From the NCBI RefSeq assembly GCF_021012875.1, contig NZ_JAJMZJ010000003.1:124001-188000 (forward strand): a stretch of 64,000 nt of DNA, read 5' to 3'. Source of the stretch: Peptoniphilus sp. KCTC 25270. GTDB taxonomy: Bacteria > Bacillota > Clostridia > Tissierellales > Peptoniphilaceae. The position numbers and the translations under genes were made by a program. The notes below the pieces were generated by a model. It was not told the DNA's origin. It was given only the letters and a program-made list of their open reading frames with translations, and made no database searches. This document shows, in pieces, positions 7,756 through 16,361 of the stretch (the stretch's first letter is position 1; each line of letters begins with the position of its first letter).

Positions 7756-9711
7756 ATGTATAAAAAAATTGGGTTCGTTCTTTTATCTGTATTTCTACTC
7801 ACCCCCTCTTCTCAAGTCTTGGCTGATGCTAAGGTGGCTCAGCCGGTACAAATTGCAACGAAAGATATTGATAAAAAAGAAGTTTCCCGTATAAAGGAAT
7901 TATTTGGCATAAAAAAAGGATTCGAAGATTTTGAAGTAAGCGTTGATCCATCTACTTCGCACAATGGGTATCTAAAAAATTTATCTAAGGACAAAACGAC
8001 AAAGTCCTATCATTGGCAGGATGAAACAAATGGATCCATCTCTGTGCAAGTCAGTTCTGATGGAGATATAATCAGATATATGAAATTCTTTAATGATGAA
8101 GAGATGATTCCTCTAGAAGTCTCCAGAGAAGAAGTCGAACAGAAAATATTAGAAATTTTACCAAAGATGTATAAAAATGCAAAAGAATTTAAGATTACCG
8201 ATTTCAGTATAATTCCTGAATCAAAGGAATACGTATTTTCACTCAAAAGATACATCCATGACATTCCGGTTGCCGACGGAAATATTCATATCATCTATTC
8301 AAATAAACTGCAGGAATTTACAAGAATTGATTTTGAGTCAACACTTGGGGATGCATTATTAATGGTACCTACAAAAGATTTTGACACAAAGGCGAACATC
8401 GATAAAGACAAGGCCTTTGAAATATTGAAAAAAGAATCGCCACTTAAATTGTCCCTCCTTCCGTTTGCTATGGATAAGGATTTATTAAAGCATGTATATT
8501 ATACTGATTTGAAAAAAATCGATGCAAAGACCGGTGAATCAGAAATATATTGGCCATACCAAAATTTTATGGAAACGGAAGCAAAAGATATGGCTCTTGA
8601 TCCTCAAGAAATAAAAACAATCGAGGGCATAAAGGGACTAAAGACAGAAGCGCAAGCAAAAACATTGGCAGAAAAAATTATAGACGGAGCAAAGGCTGAA
8701 TCCATTCGACTCACTAGCAACAAAGAGAATTACCTATATGAGATACAACTTAAAGAAAGAAATCATACTGCTTTTCTTACACTCAATGCCAAAAATTTAA
8801 AGATTGAATCTTTAGACCATTGGACTGATAAAGATACCAAAAATAAAATGGATGATGCTCAAAATATTAAACTTGCAACAGATTTTATTAAAAAATACTC
8901 CAGTTCTAAAGAACTAAACTTTGAAGAAGCATTTACAATTCATAACAATGTATATGCAGAGGTTCGAATCCCAAGATTTATCGATGGAAAAAAAGTCGTA
9001 AATAATTTTGCTGTAATTGCAATCGATGGAAGTGGCAAGGTTTCATACTATTCAAAAAACTTTTTAGACTATGAAATCGAAAAAAATAACCTTACCATTA
9101 ATGAAATGGAAGCAAACGACATTTATTTCAACTCAGGCGATTTTGGACTTACATTTATAATTAAAGATGGCGGACCAAAGCTTTATTGGAGTTCATTGTC
9201 CGGAAACAATCCTATCATAGATAATGACAAAGTCTTAAAAGACGTTTATCTTAAGGAAATCCATTCCTCCTTTCAATATGAAGACCTCAATGAATCAAAA
9301 GATAAAGAGATCATCGAAAAATTATCCCATATGAACATCGGGTTTACTGGCAAAAAGTTAAAAGACAAGGTAACCCTCGTTGAATTTATAAGTCAAATGA
9401 ATGGATACGACGACATAAACGACAAAGAAATGCTAAATAATTATGGCATAAGGGATGCCGTCAATAAAAGAGACAAAAATCTACTCGAAAAGGACTTGGT
9501 CTCTTACTTGGTTTACAGCAAAAATTTAAAACCCGCTTTGGAACTAGATGGAATATATAGAGAAAATCTATTTGAAAATCAGAAAAGATTGAAAGAATAT
9601 GAAAAAGTATATATCTTTGCATATGCTTTGGGCTTAGTGGATAAGTCGATTGCACCGGAAAAGGAACTGACTGTAGAAGAAGTTTTATTGATGATGAATA
9701 AAAATTTATAA
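7756..9711 (+). CDS. Secreted YcdB/YcdC-like domain protein
   Basis: A 651-residue exported protein. From ATG 7756 there is a clear signal peptide (MYKKIGFVLLSVFLLTPS, predicted cleavage after VLADA). An upstream in-frame ATG at 7705 would spoil this signal. The mature part has two PepSY-like alternations of beta and helix segments (about residues 40-190 and 290-440) in the style of YcdB/YcdC (DUF4901) proteins. The tail (ELTVEEVLLMMNKNL) resembles the end of an S-layer-homology-type module but is too short to call. Codon use is richer in AAA/AGA than in neighbours. Function is unknown. Confidence 0.6.
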   Translation: MYKKIGFVLLSVFLLTPSSQVLADAKVAQPVQIATKDIDKKEVSRIKELFGIKKGFEDFEVSVDPSTSHNGYLKNLSKDKTTKSYHWQDETNGSISVQVSSDGDIIRYMKFFNDEEMIPLEVSREEVEQKILEILPKMYKNAKEFKITDFSIIPESKEYVFSLKRYIHDIPVADGNIHIIYSNKLQEFTRIDFESTLGDALLMVPTKDFDTKANIDKDKAFEILKKESPLKLSLLPFAMDKDLLKHVYYTDLKKIDAKTGESEIYWPYQNFMETEAKDMALDPQEIKTIEGIKGLKTEAQAKTLAEKIIDGAKAESIRLTSNKENYLYEIQLKERNHTAFLTLNAKNLKIESLDHWTDKDTKNKMDDAQNIKLATDFIKKYSSSKELNFEEAFTIHNNVYAEVRIPRFIDGKKVVNNFAVIAIDGSGKVSYYSKNFLDYEIEKNNLTINEMEANDIYFNSGDFGLTFIIKDGGPKLYWSSLSGNNPIIDNDKVLKDVYLKEIHSSFQYEDLNESKDKEIIEKLSHMNIGFTGKKLKDKVTLVEFISQMNGYDDINDKEMLNNYGIRDAVNKRDKNLLEKDLVSYLVYSKNLKPALELDGIYRENLFENQKRLKEYEKVYIFAYALGLVDKSIAPEKELTVEEVLLMMNKNL

Positions 9712-10030
9712 TCCGTTTCTCAGCTTTGTAGAGAATATTCCCCAAGAAAAAAATTATGTCTTGCCGTAATAGAAACAGGACAAATTCGTCTTGGAAAAGG
9801 AAAACTACAAAGACAAATTATATGGATTGGACGGTATGTTTTCATCGTCATACTGTAGAATAAAACAAAAAAATTATCTTTTAAGTGTTAAAAAAAAGAA
9901 TCAGGGTATACTATATACAATAAGCCACATATCCATAATTTTTCTATAGGATAAATTTTATACTTACACCTACATAGCGCTCCTTTTGGAATTTTCCAGG
10001 CGCTACAATTTATATTTATAGGAGAATAAT
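9712..10030 (+). other. Gene-free leader region of the OFA transporter with a two-tier hairpin
   Basis: No complete gene is visible in these 319 bp. A -10-like TATACT sits at 9907-9912 without a good -35. At 9975-10005 the arms TAGCGC and GCGCTA enclose an inner TGGA-ATTT-TCCA stem, giving a two-tier hairpin 25 nt before the start codon of the transporter. Around 9790-9900 there is a short open frame (LEKENYKDKLYGLDGMFSSS...) that could be a decayed coding remnant. No terminator was found behind the upstream gene. Confidence 0.4.
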
Positions 10031-11206
10031 ATGGAAAAACAAAAAAATCGTTGGCTTATACTAATTGCCGCAATATTAACAAACGTTTCTTTAGGAGCAG
10101 GATATATGTGGTCTTTATTTGCAGGACCCTTAAAAGAAGCTCACGGATGGACTGACTCTATATCATGGGCTTATAGTATTTCCTTTGCCATGGTACCCAT
10201 TGCAATGATATTTTTTGGACCAAAAGTAGATAAAATTGGCGGAAAAAAAATAATATTTCTCGCAGGGATTCTTTTTGGAACGGGAATGATATTAACTGGT
10301 TTTATTACAAATCAATCTTTACTTTATATCACATATGGACTTTTAACAGGATTTGGAATTGGAACGGGCTACGGAACAGCGACTGCTACTTCTGTAAAAT
10401 GGTTTCCGGATAAAAAAGGTCTTGCTGGAGGATTGACTGCAGCAGGATTTGGCTCGGGATCTCTTATTCTAACGCCAATTGTACAGCCACTTATTGCAAA
10501 TGTGGGAATTCAAACAGCCTTTAAAATTATGGGCGCAGTGTTGCTTTTCATCATAGTGGGTTGCTCTTTCTTTATGGAGAAAGCACCGGATTCTTTAACT
10601 GGTAATACAAAAACGGTTGTTGCAACTGCCCATGATAAAACTCCACCAGAAATGAAAAAAGAATCAAAATTTTGGGTTTTATGGACAATCTATACTTTAG
10701 CAACCACTGGCGGAATGATGTTAATTGGACATGCTGCAGGTATTGTAAATGAATTCTCATTAGGAAGTGCAGCTGTCGTTATCATGATGTGTGCAGCAGC
10801 AAATACTGCAGGAAGAATTATTTGGGGTATGATTTCTGATAAAATTGGTAGATACTTGACCGTTATTGCCATGTTGATTTCCAATGGAGCAGGACTTCTA
10901 CTTCTAAACTTTAACACCCTATTAGGAGCAACTGCAGGAGTTATTGGGATGTTATTGATTTACTTCTCCTTTGGAGGATTCCTTGGAGCGTTTCCAGGAA
11001 TTACTGCAGAAAATTGGGGAACCAAAAATTCCAGTGCAAACTATGGATGGATGTTTACAGCTTATGGTATAGCGGCAGTCATTGGACCTCAAATTGCCAC
11101 ATTTACAGGATATAGTAGTGCATTTATTATTTCTACTATAATGTGTGTTGTGGGAATCGTCTTAATGTTAATGTTTATGTCTCGAAACAAAAAGAGTGCG
11201 GCATAA
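10031..11206 (+). CDS. OFA-family (oxalate/formate antiporter-type) MFS transporter
   Basis: A 391-residue, 12-helix MFS protein of the OFA family. It starts RWLILIAAILTNVSLGAGYMWSLF, has the OFA-type GYGTATATSVKWFPDKKGLAGG (about residues 115-136) and GRIIWGMISDKIGR in the second half. Family members move small organic anions such as oxalate, formate or lactate. The FNT-type anion channel 500 bp away fits a fermentation-acid role. A clean RBS (AGGAG) precedes the ATG and a strong terminator follows. The substrate is not determined. Confidence 0.85.
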   Translation: MEKQKNRWLILIAAILTNVSLGAGYMWSLFAGPLKEAHGWTDSISWAYSISFAMVPIAMIFFGPKVDKIGGKKIIFLAGILFGTGMILTGFITNQSLLYITYGLLTGFGIGTGYGTATATSVKWFPDKKGLAGGLTAAGFGSGSLILTPIVQPLIANVGIQTAFKIMGAVLLFIIVGCSFFMEKAPDSLTGNTKTVVATAHDKTPPEMKKESKFWVLWTIYTLATTGGMMLIGHAAGIVNEFSLGSAAVVIMMCAAANTAGRIIWGMISDKIGRYLTVIAMLISNGAGLLLLNFNTLLGATAGVIGMLLIYFSFGGFLGAFPGITAENWGTKNSSANYGWMFTAYGIAAVIGPQIATFTGYSSAFIISTIMCVVGIVLMLMFMSRNKKSAA

Positions 11207-11240
11207 AACTCTTTGTCAAAATATTGATCGAGAAAAATAA

Positions 11241-11279
11241 AAACAATAGGCTTAAGCCAAAGGCTTAGGCCTATTGTTT
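11241..11279 (+). terminator. Terminator of the OFA transporter
   Basis: AAACAATAGG / CCTATTGTTT plus an inner CTTAAGCC / GGCTTAGG stem with an AAA loop, followed by T4. Confidence 0.88.
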
Positions 11280-11340
11280 TGCCTAAATTTAATGGAATTA
11301 TTCCTATCAAAAAACAAAAAAAAGGAAAAGAAGGGATGCG

Positions 11341-11384
11341 CCTGCCTATCTGCTTGTAAAATTATATAGGAAGATAGGCACAGG
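11341..11384. repeat. Isolated inverted repeat
   Basis: GCCTATCT and AGATAGGC form 8-bp perfect arms, extended by CCTG/CAGG, around a 20-nt AT-rich loop. It lies between two convergent transcription units and has no clear T-run, so it may be an RNA 3'-end structure. Confidence 0.5.
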
Positions 11385-11437
11385 TATATACAACCCGTCG
11401 ATTTATTCTCCATTACAAACTAAATATTATTTATTTT

Positions 11438-11590
11438 TTACACTGTAATATTTACTTCCACACCCACAAAAAAAGCAAAGAACCAAAATTCATGGCCACT
11501 CAAGTTTCTTCCCTTATATGTATATATTGATAATGTAAGTACAATAAATACCACTATAGTGCCTCTCAGCCATAAACTCTTCTTACTCAT
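11438..11590 (-). CDS. Small hypothetical membrane peptide (50 aa)
   Basis: A short frame starts MSKKSLWLRGTIVVFIVLTL and ends VGVEVNITV. It has a basic N-terminus, one hydrophobic helix (about residues 9-24) and a second aromatic stretch (FWFFAFFVGV). GAGAGG precedes the ATG but lies closer than usual. The frame occupies an otherwise empty 470-bp gap between the OFA transporter and the FNT channel. No homologue was recognised. It could be a genuine small membrane protein or a remnant of a larger one. Confidence 0.4.
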   Translation of the reverse strand: MSKKSLWLRGTIVVFIVLTLSIYTYKGRNLSGHEFWFFAFFVGVEVNITV

Positions 11591-11676
11591 TTCCTCTCTA
11601 GAAAACTTTTTGCTTTAAAAATCACACCAATCCATATTTTGTTTGTCACCAAAAACTTAAAACTTAGTCGCCATAA

Positions 11677-12480
11677 TTACGATTCCCATGTTTCAAAGTC
11701 AGGCGTTTTTTGATTGCATTCGCTCTTTTTTCTTCCCATTAAGTAGTAAGGCAAAGCTACAAAAACCACGCCTCCAATCATATTTCCTATGGTCGCCCCA
11801 AAAATATTATAAAAATATCCATATAAGGAAATACTAGAGGTTTCTTGAAGAAGCTCCAAAGTTAGCAAAGTCATATTGGCCACACTATGCTCAAATCCTG
11901 ATGTAAAGAAAGCATACAAACACCAAAAGACCATAATCAATTTCCCCGATTCTGATTTCAATCGAATGCTGCAAAATACTGCCAAACAAACCAAAATATT
12001 ACACAAAATTCCACGAATGACCAAGGCTATAAAGGGAATTTGCGTCTTTGCCAAAGCCGCTTTTGAAACCGCGATTCCCATGGCCCCTTCATAAAGTCCG
12101 GTTTGAGAAAATAACATGGCAAGGACAATTCCTCCGATCCAGTTTCCTACGTAGCAAAAAATCCAAGCTTTTATAAGATCTGTGCAGCACAAATCCTTTT
12201 TTAAGGTTCCCACTGCCAAAACAAAATTATTGCCTGTGAACAATTCTCCTCCCGCTGTAATAACCAGGCTTAAAGCGACACCAAAGGAAGCTCCCATTAA
12301 AATCTTTCCAAAAGCAGCTCCTTCTAAAGCACCTGAAACACTAAAAGCCAATAACACTCCAAATCCAATAAACATTCCTGCCATTAAAGAGGCAAAGAAA
12401 TATCCTACAGGATTTTCTCGTAAAAATTTCAACTTATTTACGGCTCCTTTTGCTACCAAATCTACCGGTTCTGAAAACAT
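11677..12480 (-). CDS. Formate/nitrite transporter (FNT/FocA family)
   Basis: A 267-residue channel with six membrane helices. It shows the FNT features GMFIGFGVLLAFSVSG (helix 1) and GGELFTGNNFVLAVG (about residues 78-92, the broken helix 2), with the channel motif near ICNILVCLAVF (about 157-167). It forms pentameric pores for formate, nitrite or hydrosulfide in known members. Because the window has an anaerobic, fermentative gene set and no nitrite reductase, formate is the likelier substrate. RBS AAAGGAGAGAG precedes the ATG. It lies just behind a leader with a terminator hairpin, so attenuation is possible. Confidence 0.93.
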   Translation of the reverse strand: MFSEPVDLVAKGAVNKLKFLRENPVGYFFASLMAGMFIGFGVLLAFSVSGALEGAAFGKILMGASFGVALSLVITAGGELFTGNNFVLAVGTLKKDLCCTDLIKAWIFCYVGNWIGGIVLAMLFSQTGLYEGAMGIAVSKAALAKTQIPFIALVIRGILCNILVCLAVFCSIRLKSESGKLIMVFWCLYAFFTSGFEHSVANMTLLTLELLQETSSISLYGYFYNIFGATIGNMIGGVVFVALPYYLMGRKKSECNQKTPDFETWES

Positions 12481-12494
12481 CTCTCTCTCCTTTC

Positions 12495-12695
12495 CTAAAC
12501 AACAAAAAGAACCGCAAAAAAATCACGGTTCTTCCTACAACAATCCCCTATTTCTTTTTTCTCTAAGCCCACACAGATAGGATCCATCATTTCATAGGCA
12601 CCTCCCCCTAGGAAGGAAACCGTTTCGATGTTTTTCTTTGGGAATCCAACTATTTTTTCCAAAAAATATAGTTTTTTCCCCTTCCAAACCATCAT
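12495..12695 (-). CDS. Small hypothetical protein upstream of the FNT channel (66 aa)
   Basis: The ATG at 12695 has GAGGTGG 5 nt upstream. The product starts MMVWKGKKLYFLEKIVGFPK and includes GGGAYEMMDPICVG and GDCCRK. The last 12 codons run through the terminator hairpin at 12505-12531, which is unusual for a real C-terminus. It is either a small gene in the FNT transcript or a leader peptide. No family was recognised. Its RNA has further complementarity: GGAATCC at the ribosome site with GGATTCC about 60 nt later, and ACTAT...ATAGT with a T6/A6 stem. Confidence 0.4.
   Translation of the reverse strand: MMVWKGKKLYFLEKIVGFPKKNIETVSFLGGGAYEMMDPICVGLEKKEIGDCCRKNRDFFAVLFVV
12502..12531 (-). terminator. 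Terminator/attenuator hairpin upstream of the FNT gene
   Basis: On the minus strand AAGAACCG and CGGTTCTT form an 8-bp stem around an 11-nt T-rich loop, followed by a T-rich run. It lies about 20 nt before the FNT start codon, between the promoter at 12746-12773 and the gene. Confidence 0.75.
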
Positions 12696-12745
12696 GGATT
12701 CCACCTCATTTTACAAACTTAAAGACTTTCCTTTTATCTACCCCT

Positions 12746-12773
12746 AGTATACACTATTTTGAGAAATATACAA
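12746..12773 (-). promoter_or_regulatory. SigmaA promoter of the small ORF / FNT transcript
   Basis: On the minus strand TTGTAT (12773-12768), a 16-nt spacer and TATACT (12751-12746). It sits just past the ppaC stop and gives a leader of about 260 nt before the FNT start. Confidence 0.7.
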
Positions 12774-12781
12774 AGATTTTT

Positions 12782-14419
12782 TTAAGAAAGAATGGCGTCC
12801 TTTATTTTAGGCAACATTTGTTTCTTACGAGACAAGAGTCCTGGGGCAACAAAGGAATTCTCTTCTAATTTTTGATCAAATTCTCTCGCCAACTCTTCTT
12901 GGTATTTCCCTGTGGTCACAACTTCTGAAACTTCCTTAAAAATGTCCGTTAAAATTAAGAAGAAGGAGTCGTTACGTTTTTCCTTTCGAATCATTTCCAT
13001 TTCCCGGAATAAATCCTCTTTTATTCCGGAGATATTTTCCAAATCCATAGTAAATACCTGGGCAACGCGTACAGAAGCTCCTTCAATTAAAAATTCTTTC
13101 ACATCTGCATTCAACAGTTCTTCCGGTTGCACCCCTTCCAAAGAAGTCCCCGCTCGAAACATTTCCATAGCATATTTTTCAATATCAATATTGGCAATTT
13201 TTGCCAATATATTCAGAACTCGTTTGTCTTCTGGAGTGGCCGTTGGAGATCGGAACAATAACGTATCCGAAATAATAGCCGAGGCCAAAAGTCCCGCAAT
13301 GGCTTTGGGAGGACGCAGCCCTTTTTCCATAAAAATTTTTCCGATGATCGTAGAAGTGCTCCCAACGGGCTCATTTCGAAAATATACGGGCCCAGATGTA
13401 GAGATATTGGCCACTCGGTGGTGATCAATAATTTCTACAATTTCTCCATCTTCAATATCCTCAATGCTTTGGCTCTTTTCGTTATGGTCCACAAGAACCA
13501 ATTTCTTTCTACTATTATTAATCAAATGATAACGAGAAATGGAACCAATCACATGATCTTTATGATCCAAAACAGGATAGGAGCGATAGCGAGAATCTCC
13601 CATGATCGCCTGTACTTCATCTACAGTGTCGTCTTCATAAAATACCACTAAGTCCTCTGTAGACATGACCAACTCCACTGGAGCCGCTTGAGGCAAAAGC
13701 CTTGCGGTCATAAAGGAATTGAATTGAGTGGATAAAACCGTAATTCGCTTTTTTCTCGCCATTTCTAAATATTCTTCTTTCATATCAAACCCGCCCGTTA
13801 ATATGATTAAAGATACATCTTTTTCTATGGCATCTCTTTGGGCATCGTATCGATCCCCTAAGATGACTATATCTCCTTCTTGAATATGGTCTCCAATATT
13901 TTCCGGATGCATAGCATAGATAGTAATCTTTCCCTTAAATTCCCTTCCATTCTCTGGGGGTGTTAAAGGCGTTGCAGACAATACATCTACAATATTTTCC
14001 CATGTGGTATTGCTTCTTCCTAAAATTCCATCGTCCCAAATGTCCATATAAGATTTTGTAATATCCGATAGAGAAACAATTCCTATTAAATGTTTTTCTT
14101 CATCTACAACGGGCAAATTCCCAATTCCAGACTCAGACATAAGTTTCAGGGCCTTATATAAAGATAGACTTTCTTCAATGGTAATTCCCTTGTCCATTTG
14201 AAAATCCCGTACTTGCGGTTTAATGGATTCCTTAAAACGGGGAGGCTCTACACCAAAATAATCCAATACAAACTGAGTCTCCCGATTGATTTCTCCTAAA
14301 CGGATCGGTTGTGGATCGTATTCCGAACGATTCTCCAACAAAAAGCTATAGGCAAGAGTCGAGCAAATGGAATCCGTATCAGGGTTTCTATGGCCAGTAA
14401 TATATATTTTTTCCTTCAT
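12782..14419 (-). CDS. ppaC: CBS-domain manganese-dependent inorganic pyrophosphatase (family II)
   Basis: A 545-residue family II PPase that splits pyrophosphate. The DHH-type N-terminus has GHRNPDTDS (about residues 8-16). An insert carries a CBS pair (around 70-125 and 245-300) flanking a DRTGG domain. The DHH core returns with EIIDHHRVANI (about 328-338), and the C-terminal DHHA2 domain ends with SRKKQM, the usual substrate-binding region. Homologues with this insert are regulated by adenine nucleotides binding the CBS/DRTGG part. RBS AAGGAGG sits at the end of the upstream acetyltransferase, whose stop abuts this ATG (TAAATG). Confidence 0.96.
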   Translation of the reverse strand: MKEKIYITGHRNPDTDSICSTLAYSFLLENRSEYDPQPIRLGEINRETQFVLDYFGVEPPRFKESIKPQVRDFQMDKGITIEESLSLYKALKLMSESGIGNLPVVDEEKHLIGIVSLSDITKSYMDIWDDGILGRSNTTWENIVDVLSATPLTPPENGREFKGKITIYAMHPENIGDHIQEGDIVILGDRYDAQRDAIEKDVSLIILTGGFDMKEEYLEMARKKRITVLSTQFNSFMTARLLPQAAPVELVMSTEDLVVFYEDDTVDEVQAIMGDSRYRSYPVLDHKDHVIGSISRYHLINNSRKKLVLVDHNEKSQSIEDIEDGEIVEIIDHHRVANISTSGPVYFRNEPVGSTSTIIGKIFMEKGLRPPKAIAGLLASAIISDTLLFRSPTATPEDKRVLNILAKIANIDIEKYAMEMFRAGTSLEGVQPEELLNADVKEFLIEGASVRVAQVFTMDLENISGIKEDLFREMEMIRKEKRNDSFFLILTDIFKEVSEVVTTGKYQEELAREFDQKLEENSFVAPGLLSRKKQMLPKIKDAILS

Positions 14420-15205
14420 TTAGCCCTCCTTATAATCCAACATTCCAAACAATCCTACTTCTTGAAATCCTAGAGATTTGTAAATCTTTCCTGCTTGAGG
14501 ATTGTGATAAAAGAGTAGGAAAAATTCTCGTCCCCTTTCAAATCCCACTTTGCACATTTGAGAGACAATGCCAGAGGCCAATCCCCTATTTCTATGATTT
14601 TTGTCTGTGGCTACCCCAATAATCATAGACCCTTTGGGGGTATCGGCTGAAGTTCGAGCAGAAGAAATCCATTTTCCTTCTTCTTTGTACCCGAAAAACA
14701 AACCTCCATTTTTCTGGTCCCATTCCATCTTCTCTACTTCTTCCCCCCGATTGGGGCGAGTCGGAAATTCTTCAATGGAATTGGTAAAATCAACCAGTTC
14801 CAAAAAATCTTTAGAAGAAAGCTCTTCCCCTAAATATTTTTTTGGCTGAAAATACTCTTCTTTTAACTCGGCCAAATGGGTTTTCTTCGCCTCAAAATCT
14901 GACAAAAAAGCCGCCAGTTTTTGAATTTCTTCCCATGGTCCCGTTATATGTTTTAGTTCTTTTTCTAAAATCCACTGGGCCACCGTTTCTCTATCCCAAT
15001 TTCCTTTTTGAGAATAAATACAACCACTATCGAAATAGGTTAGAATAATTCCTTGAATCTCTTCCCCATATCCATATACATCAATGGCCGGATGATCCAA
15101 TCCCAATCCTACAATATCCCCATAGATAAAGAAGTTCATGGATAAATCCGGAGAAATATAGGATAAAATTTCTTCTTTTTGATTCGTTTCAAATTTTTTC
15201 CACAT
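14420..15205 (-). CDS. GNAT family N-acetyltransferase
   Basis: A GNAT fold of about 261 residues with the acetyl-CoA loop in the C-terminal half (VATDKNHRNRGLASGIVSQM) followed by YHNPQAGKIYKSLGFQEVG. The N-terminal half (about residues 1-130) is the variable domain seen in two-part GNATs. Neither the ATG at 15205 nor the one at 15232 has a good ribosome site. I use 15205, where the aromatic-rich start MWKKFETNQKEE begins and which clears the upstream gene's stop. The substrate is unknown. It is cotranscribed with ppaC. Confidence 0.8.
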   Translation of the reverse strand: MWKKFETNQKEEILSYISPDLSMNFFIYGDIVGLGLDHPAIDVYGYGEEIQGIILTYFDSGCIYSQKGNWDRETVAQWILEKELKHITGPWEEIQKLAAFLSDFEAKKTHLAELKEEYFQPKKYLGEELSSKDFLELVDFTNSIEEFPTRPNRGEEVEKMEWDQKNGGLFFGYKEEGKWISSARTSADTPKGSMIIGVATDKNHRNRGLASGIVSQMCKVGFERGREFFLLFYHNPQAGKIYKSLGFQEVGLFGMLDYKEG

Positions 15206-15209
15206 AATT

Positions 15210-15695
15210 TTATTTTTTTTCTTGTTCATCAATAATATTGTCTACAGCAATCATAATCGCAACAATTAAATCCTGTTTGCTTTCATCGTGAATTTTCATT
15301 TCAAACACATCGGCAAAACGGAATAGTTCTCGGTCAATGGATCCTAAGACTTGTTCTCCGTCCAATACTTGAAAGGAGCGGCTTAAAAAATCCCCTTGAA
15401 CAAAAAGTTTTTGTCCTTGGGCTTCGACATCAATGGCTTGTTTGAAAAAAGTAAATCGACTGTTTAAGAAAATCTCTCTTCCGTCTACAAACTCCACCTT
15501 ATAACGGGGTAAAAAAGTAAATATTTCTCGATTAATGGTAAAAATTGGATTCCCTTCTGAATCTTTTACATGAACCGTATTCCCCACAAACTTAAAATCC
15601 TGGTCCACAAAATATACCGGATTTTTGTTTTCATCTAAAATAGGATAATGGTCCGTAACCTTAAATACCTTTTGTTGCACATACAGTGATCTCAT
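15210..15695 (-). CDS. LURP-one-related (Tubby-like) family protein
   Basis: A 161-residue, beta-rich protein matching the LURP-one-related family. It shows repeated strands such as YVQQKVFKVTDHYPILDENK, FKFVGNTVHVKDSEGNPIF and the closing hydrophobic helix VAIMIAVDNI. The family folds as a 12-strand barrel around a central helix, like Tubby and scramblases. A bacterial role is not established. Its ATG overlaps the stop of the C39-like gene (15692-15695), so the two are translationally linked. Confidence 0.8.
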   Translation of the reverse strand: MRSLYVQQKVFKVTDHYPILDENKNPVYFVDQDFKFVGNTVHVKDSEGNPIFTINREIFTFLPRYKVEFVDGREIFLNSRFTFFKQAIDVEAQGQKLFVQGDFLSRSFQVLDGEQVLGSIDRELFRFADVFEMKIHDESKQDLIVAIMIAVDNIIDEQEKK

Positions 15696-16279
15696 GAAAA
15701 TTCTCCTCTCTTTACCAAAACCCCCATAGAGCGATGGAAGGTTGGTTGGTTAAAATATTTCCAAAAATTCAATTTGTATCTTCGTCCCCAACTGGAAAAA
15801 TAAATGGTCGCCTCTTCTCCTTCTTCTCGAAGTTCTGTAATGGTAATCCAATGAAGGCGAAAAGCTCTGTGTCCAAAATCCGTATTTAGCATTAAAACCG
15901 GCTGATTTCTTTTTAGACAACTGCGTATATAATCCAAAGCTTCTGTTCCATAATCTTTTCCTCTATAGGGAATGATTTCATAATAGGGATTTCCTCTTCG
16001 GGCCCATTTTTTCAATCCCATATTTAGAGCCCAAATGCTTCCAATCCCCCAAATTCTAGGGCGTAAAGAAGAAAATAAATCCTTCATAAAAGCCAAGGCT
16101 TTTTTCTTTTCCACAGAATACTCTTCTTCTAAATAAAAGATGGCGTTGGCAATGGCCGCCACACCACAACCTCTTAATACATAAAAATCAGAAACCATTC
16201 CTCTCATCCAATTTTGATTAAACCCATAACTTCCATTTACTTGAACAAATTCGTCCTTATTTATTTTTGTTATTTTCAT
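15692..16279 (-). CDS. C39-like papain-fold cysteine protease family protein
   Basis: A 195-residue protein resembling the stand-alone C39-like peptidases. The nucleophile region is LRGCGVAAIANAIFYL (Cys near residue 37) and the His motif is RLHWITITEL. The following Ser-Ser-Trp-Gly stretch (YFSSWGRRYKLNF) fills the place of the Asp/Asn-Trp-Gly motif. There is no signal peptide, so the site of action is likely the cytoplasm or unconventional. ATG 16279 (AAGGA 8 nt upstream) is preferred over 16330. It begins the C39 / LURP-one / GNAT / ppaC operon, divergent from the ABC exporter. Confidence 0.7.
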   Translation of the reverse strand: MKITKINKDEFVQVNGSYGFNQNWMRGMVSDFYVLRGCGVAAIANAIFYLEEEYSVEKKKALAFMKDLFSSLRPRIWGIGSIWALNMGLKKWARRGNPYYEIIPYRGKDYGTEALDYIRSCLKRNQPVLMLNTDFGHRAFRLHWITITELREEGEEATIYFSSWGRRYKLNFWKYFNQPTFHRSMGVLVKRGEFS

Positions 16280-16361
16280 AAATATTCCTTGTTTTCCTTT
16301 GTCTTTTAGGGTATATATAAATGTTAGCACTTACAATAGTTTTTTAGAATAGGAGATGCAT

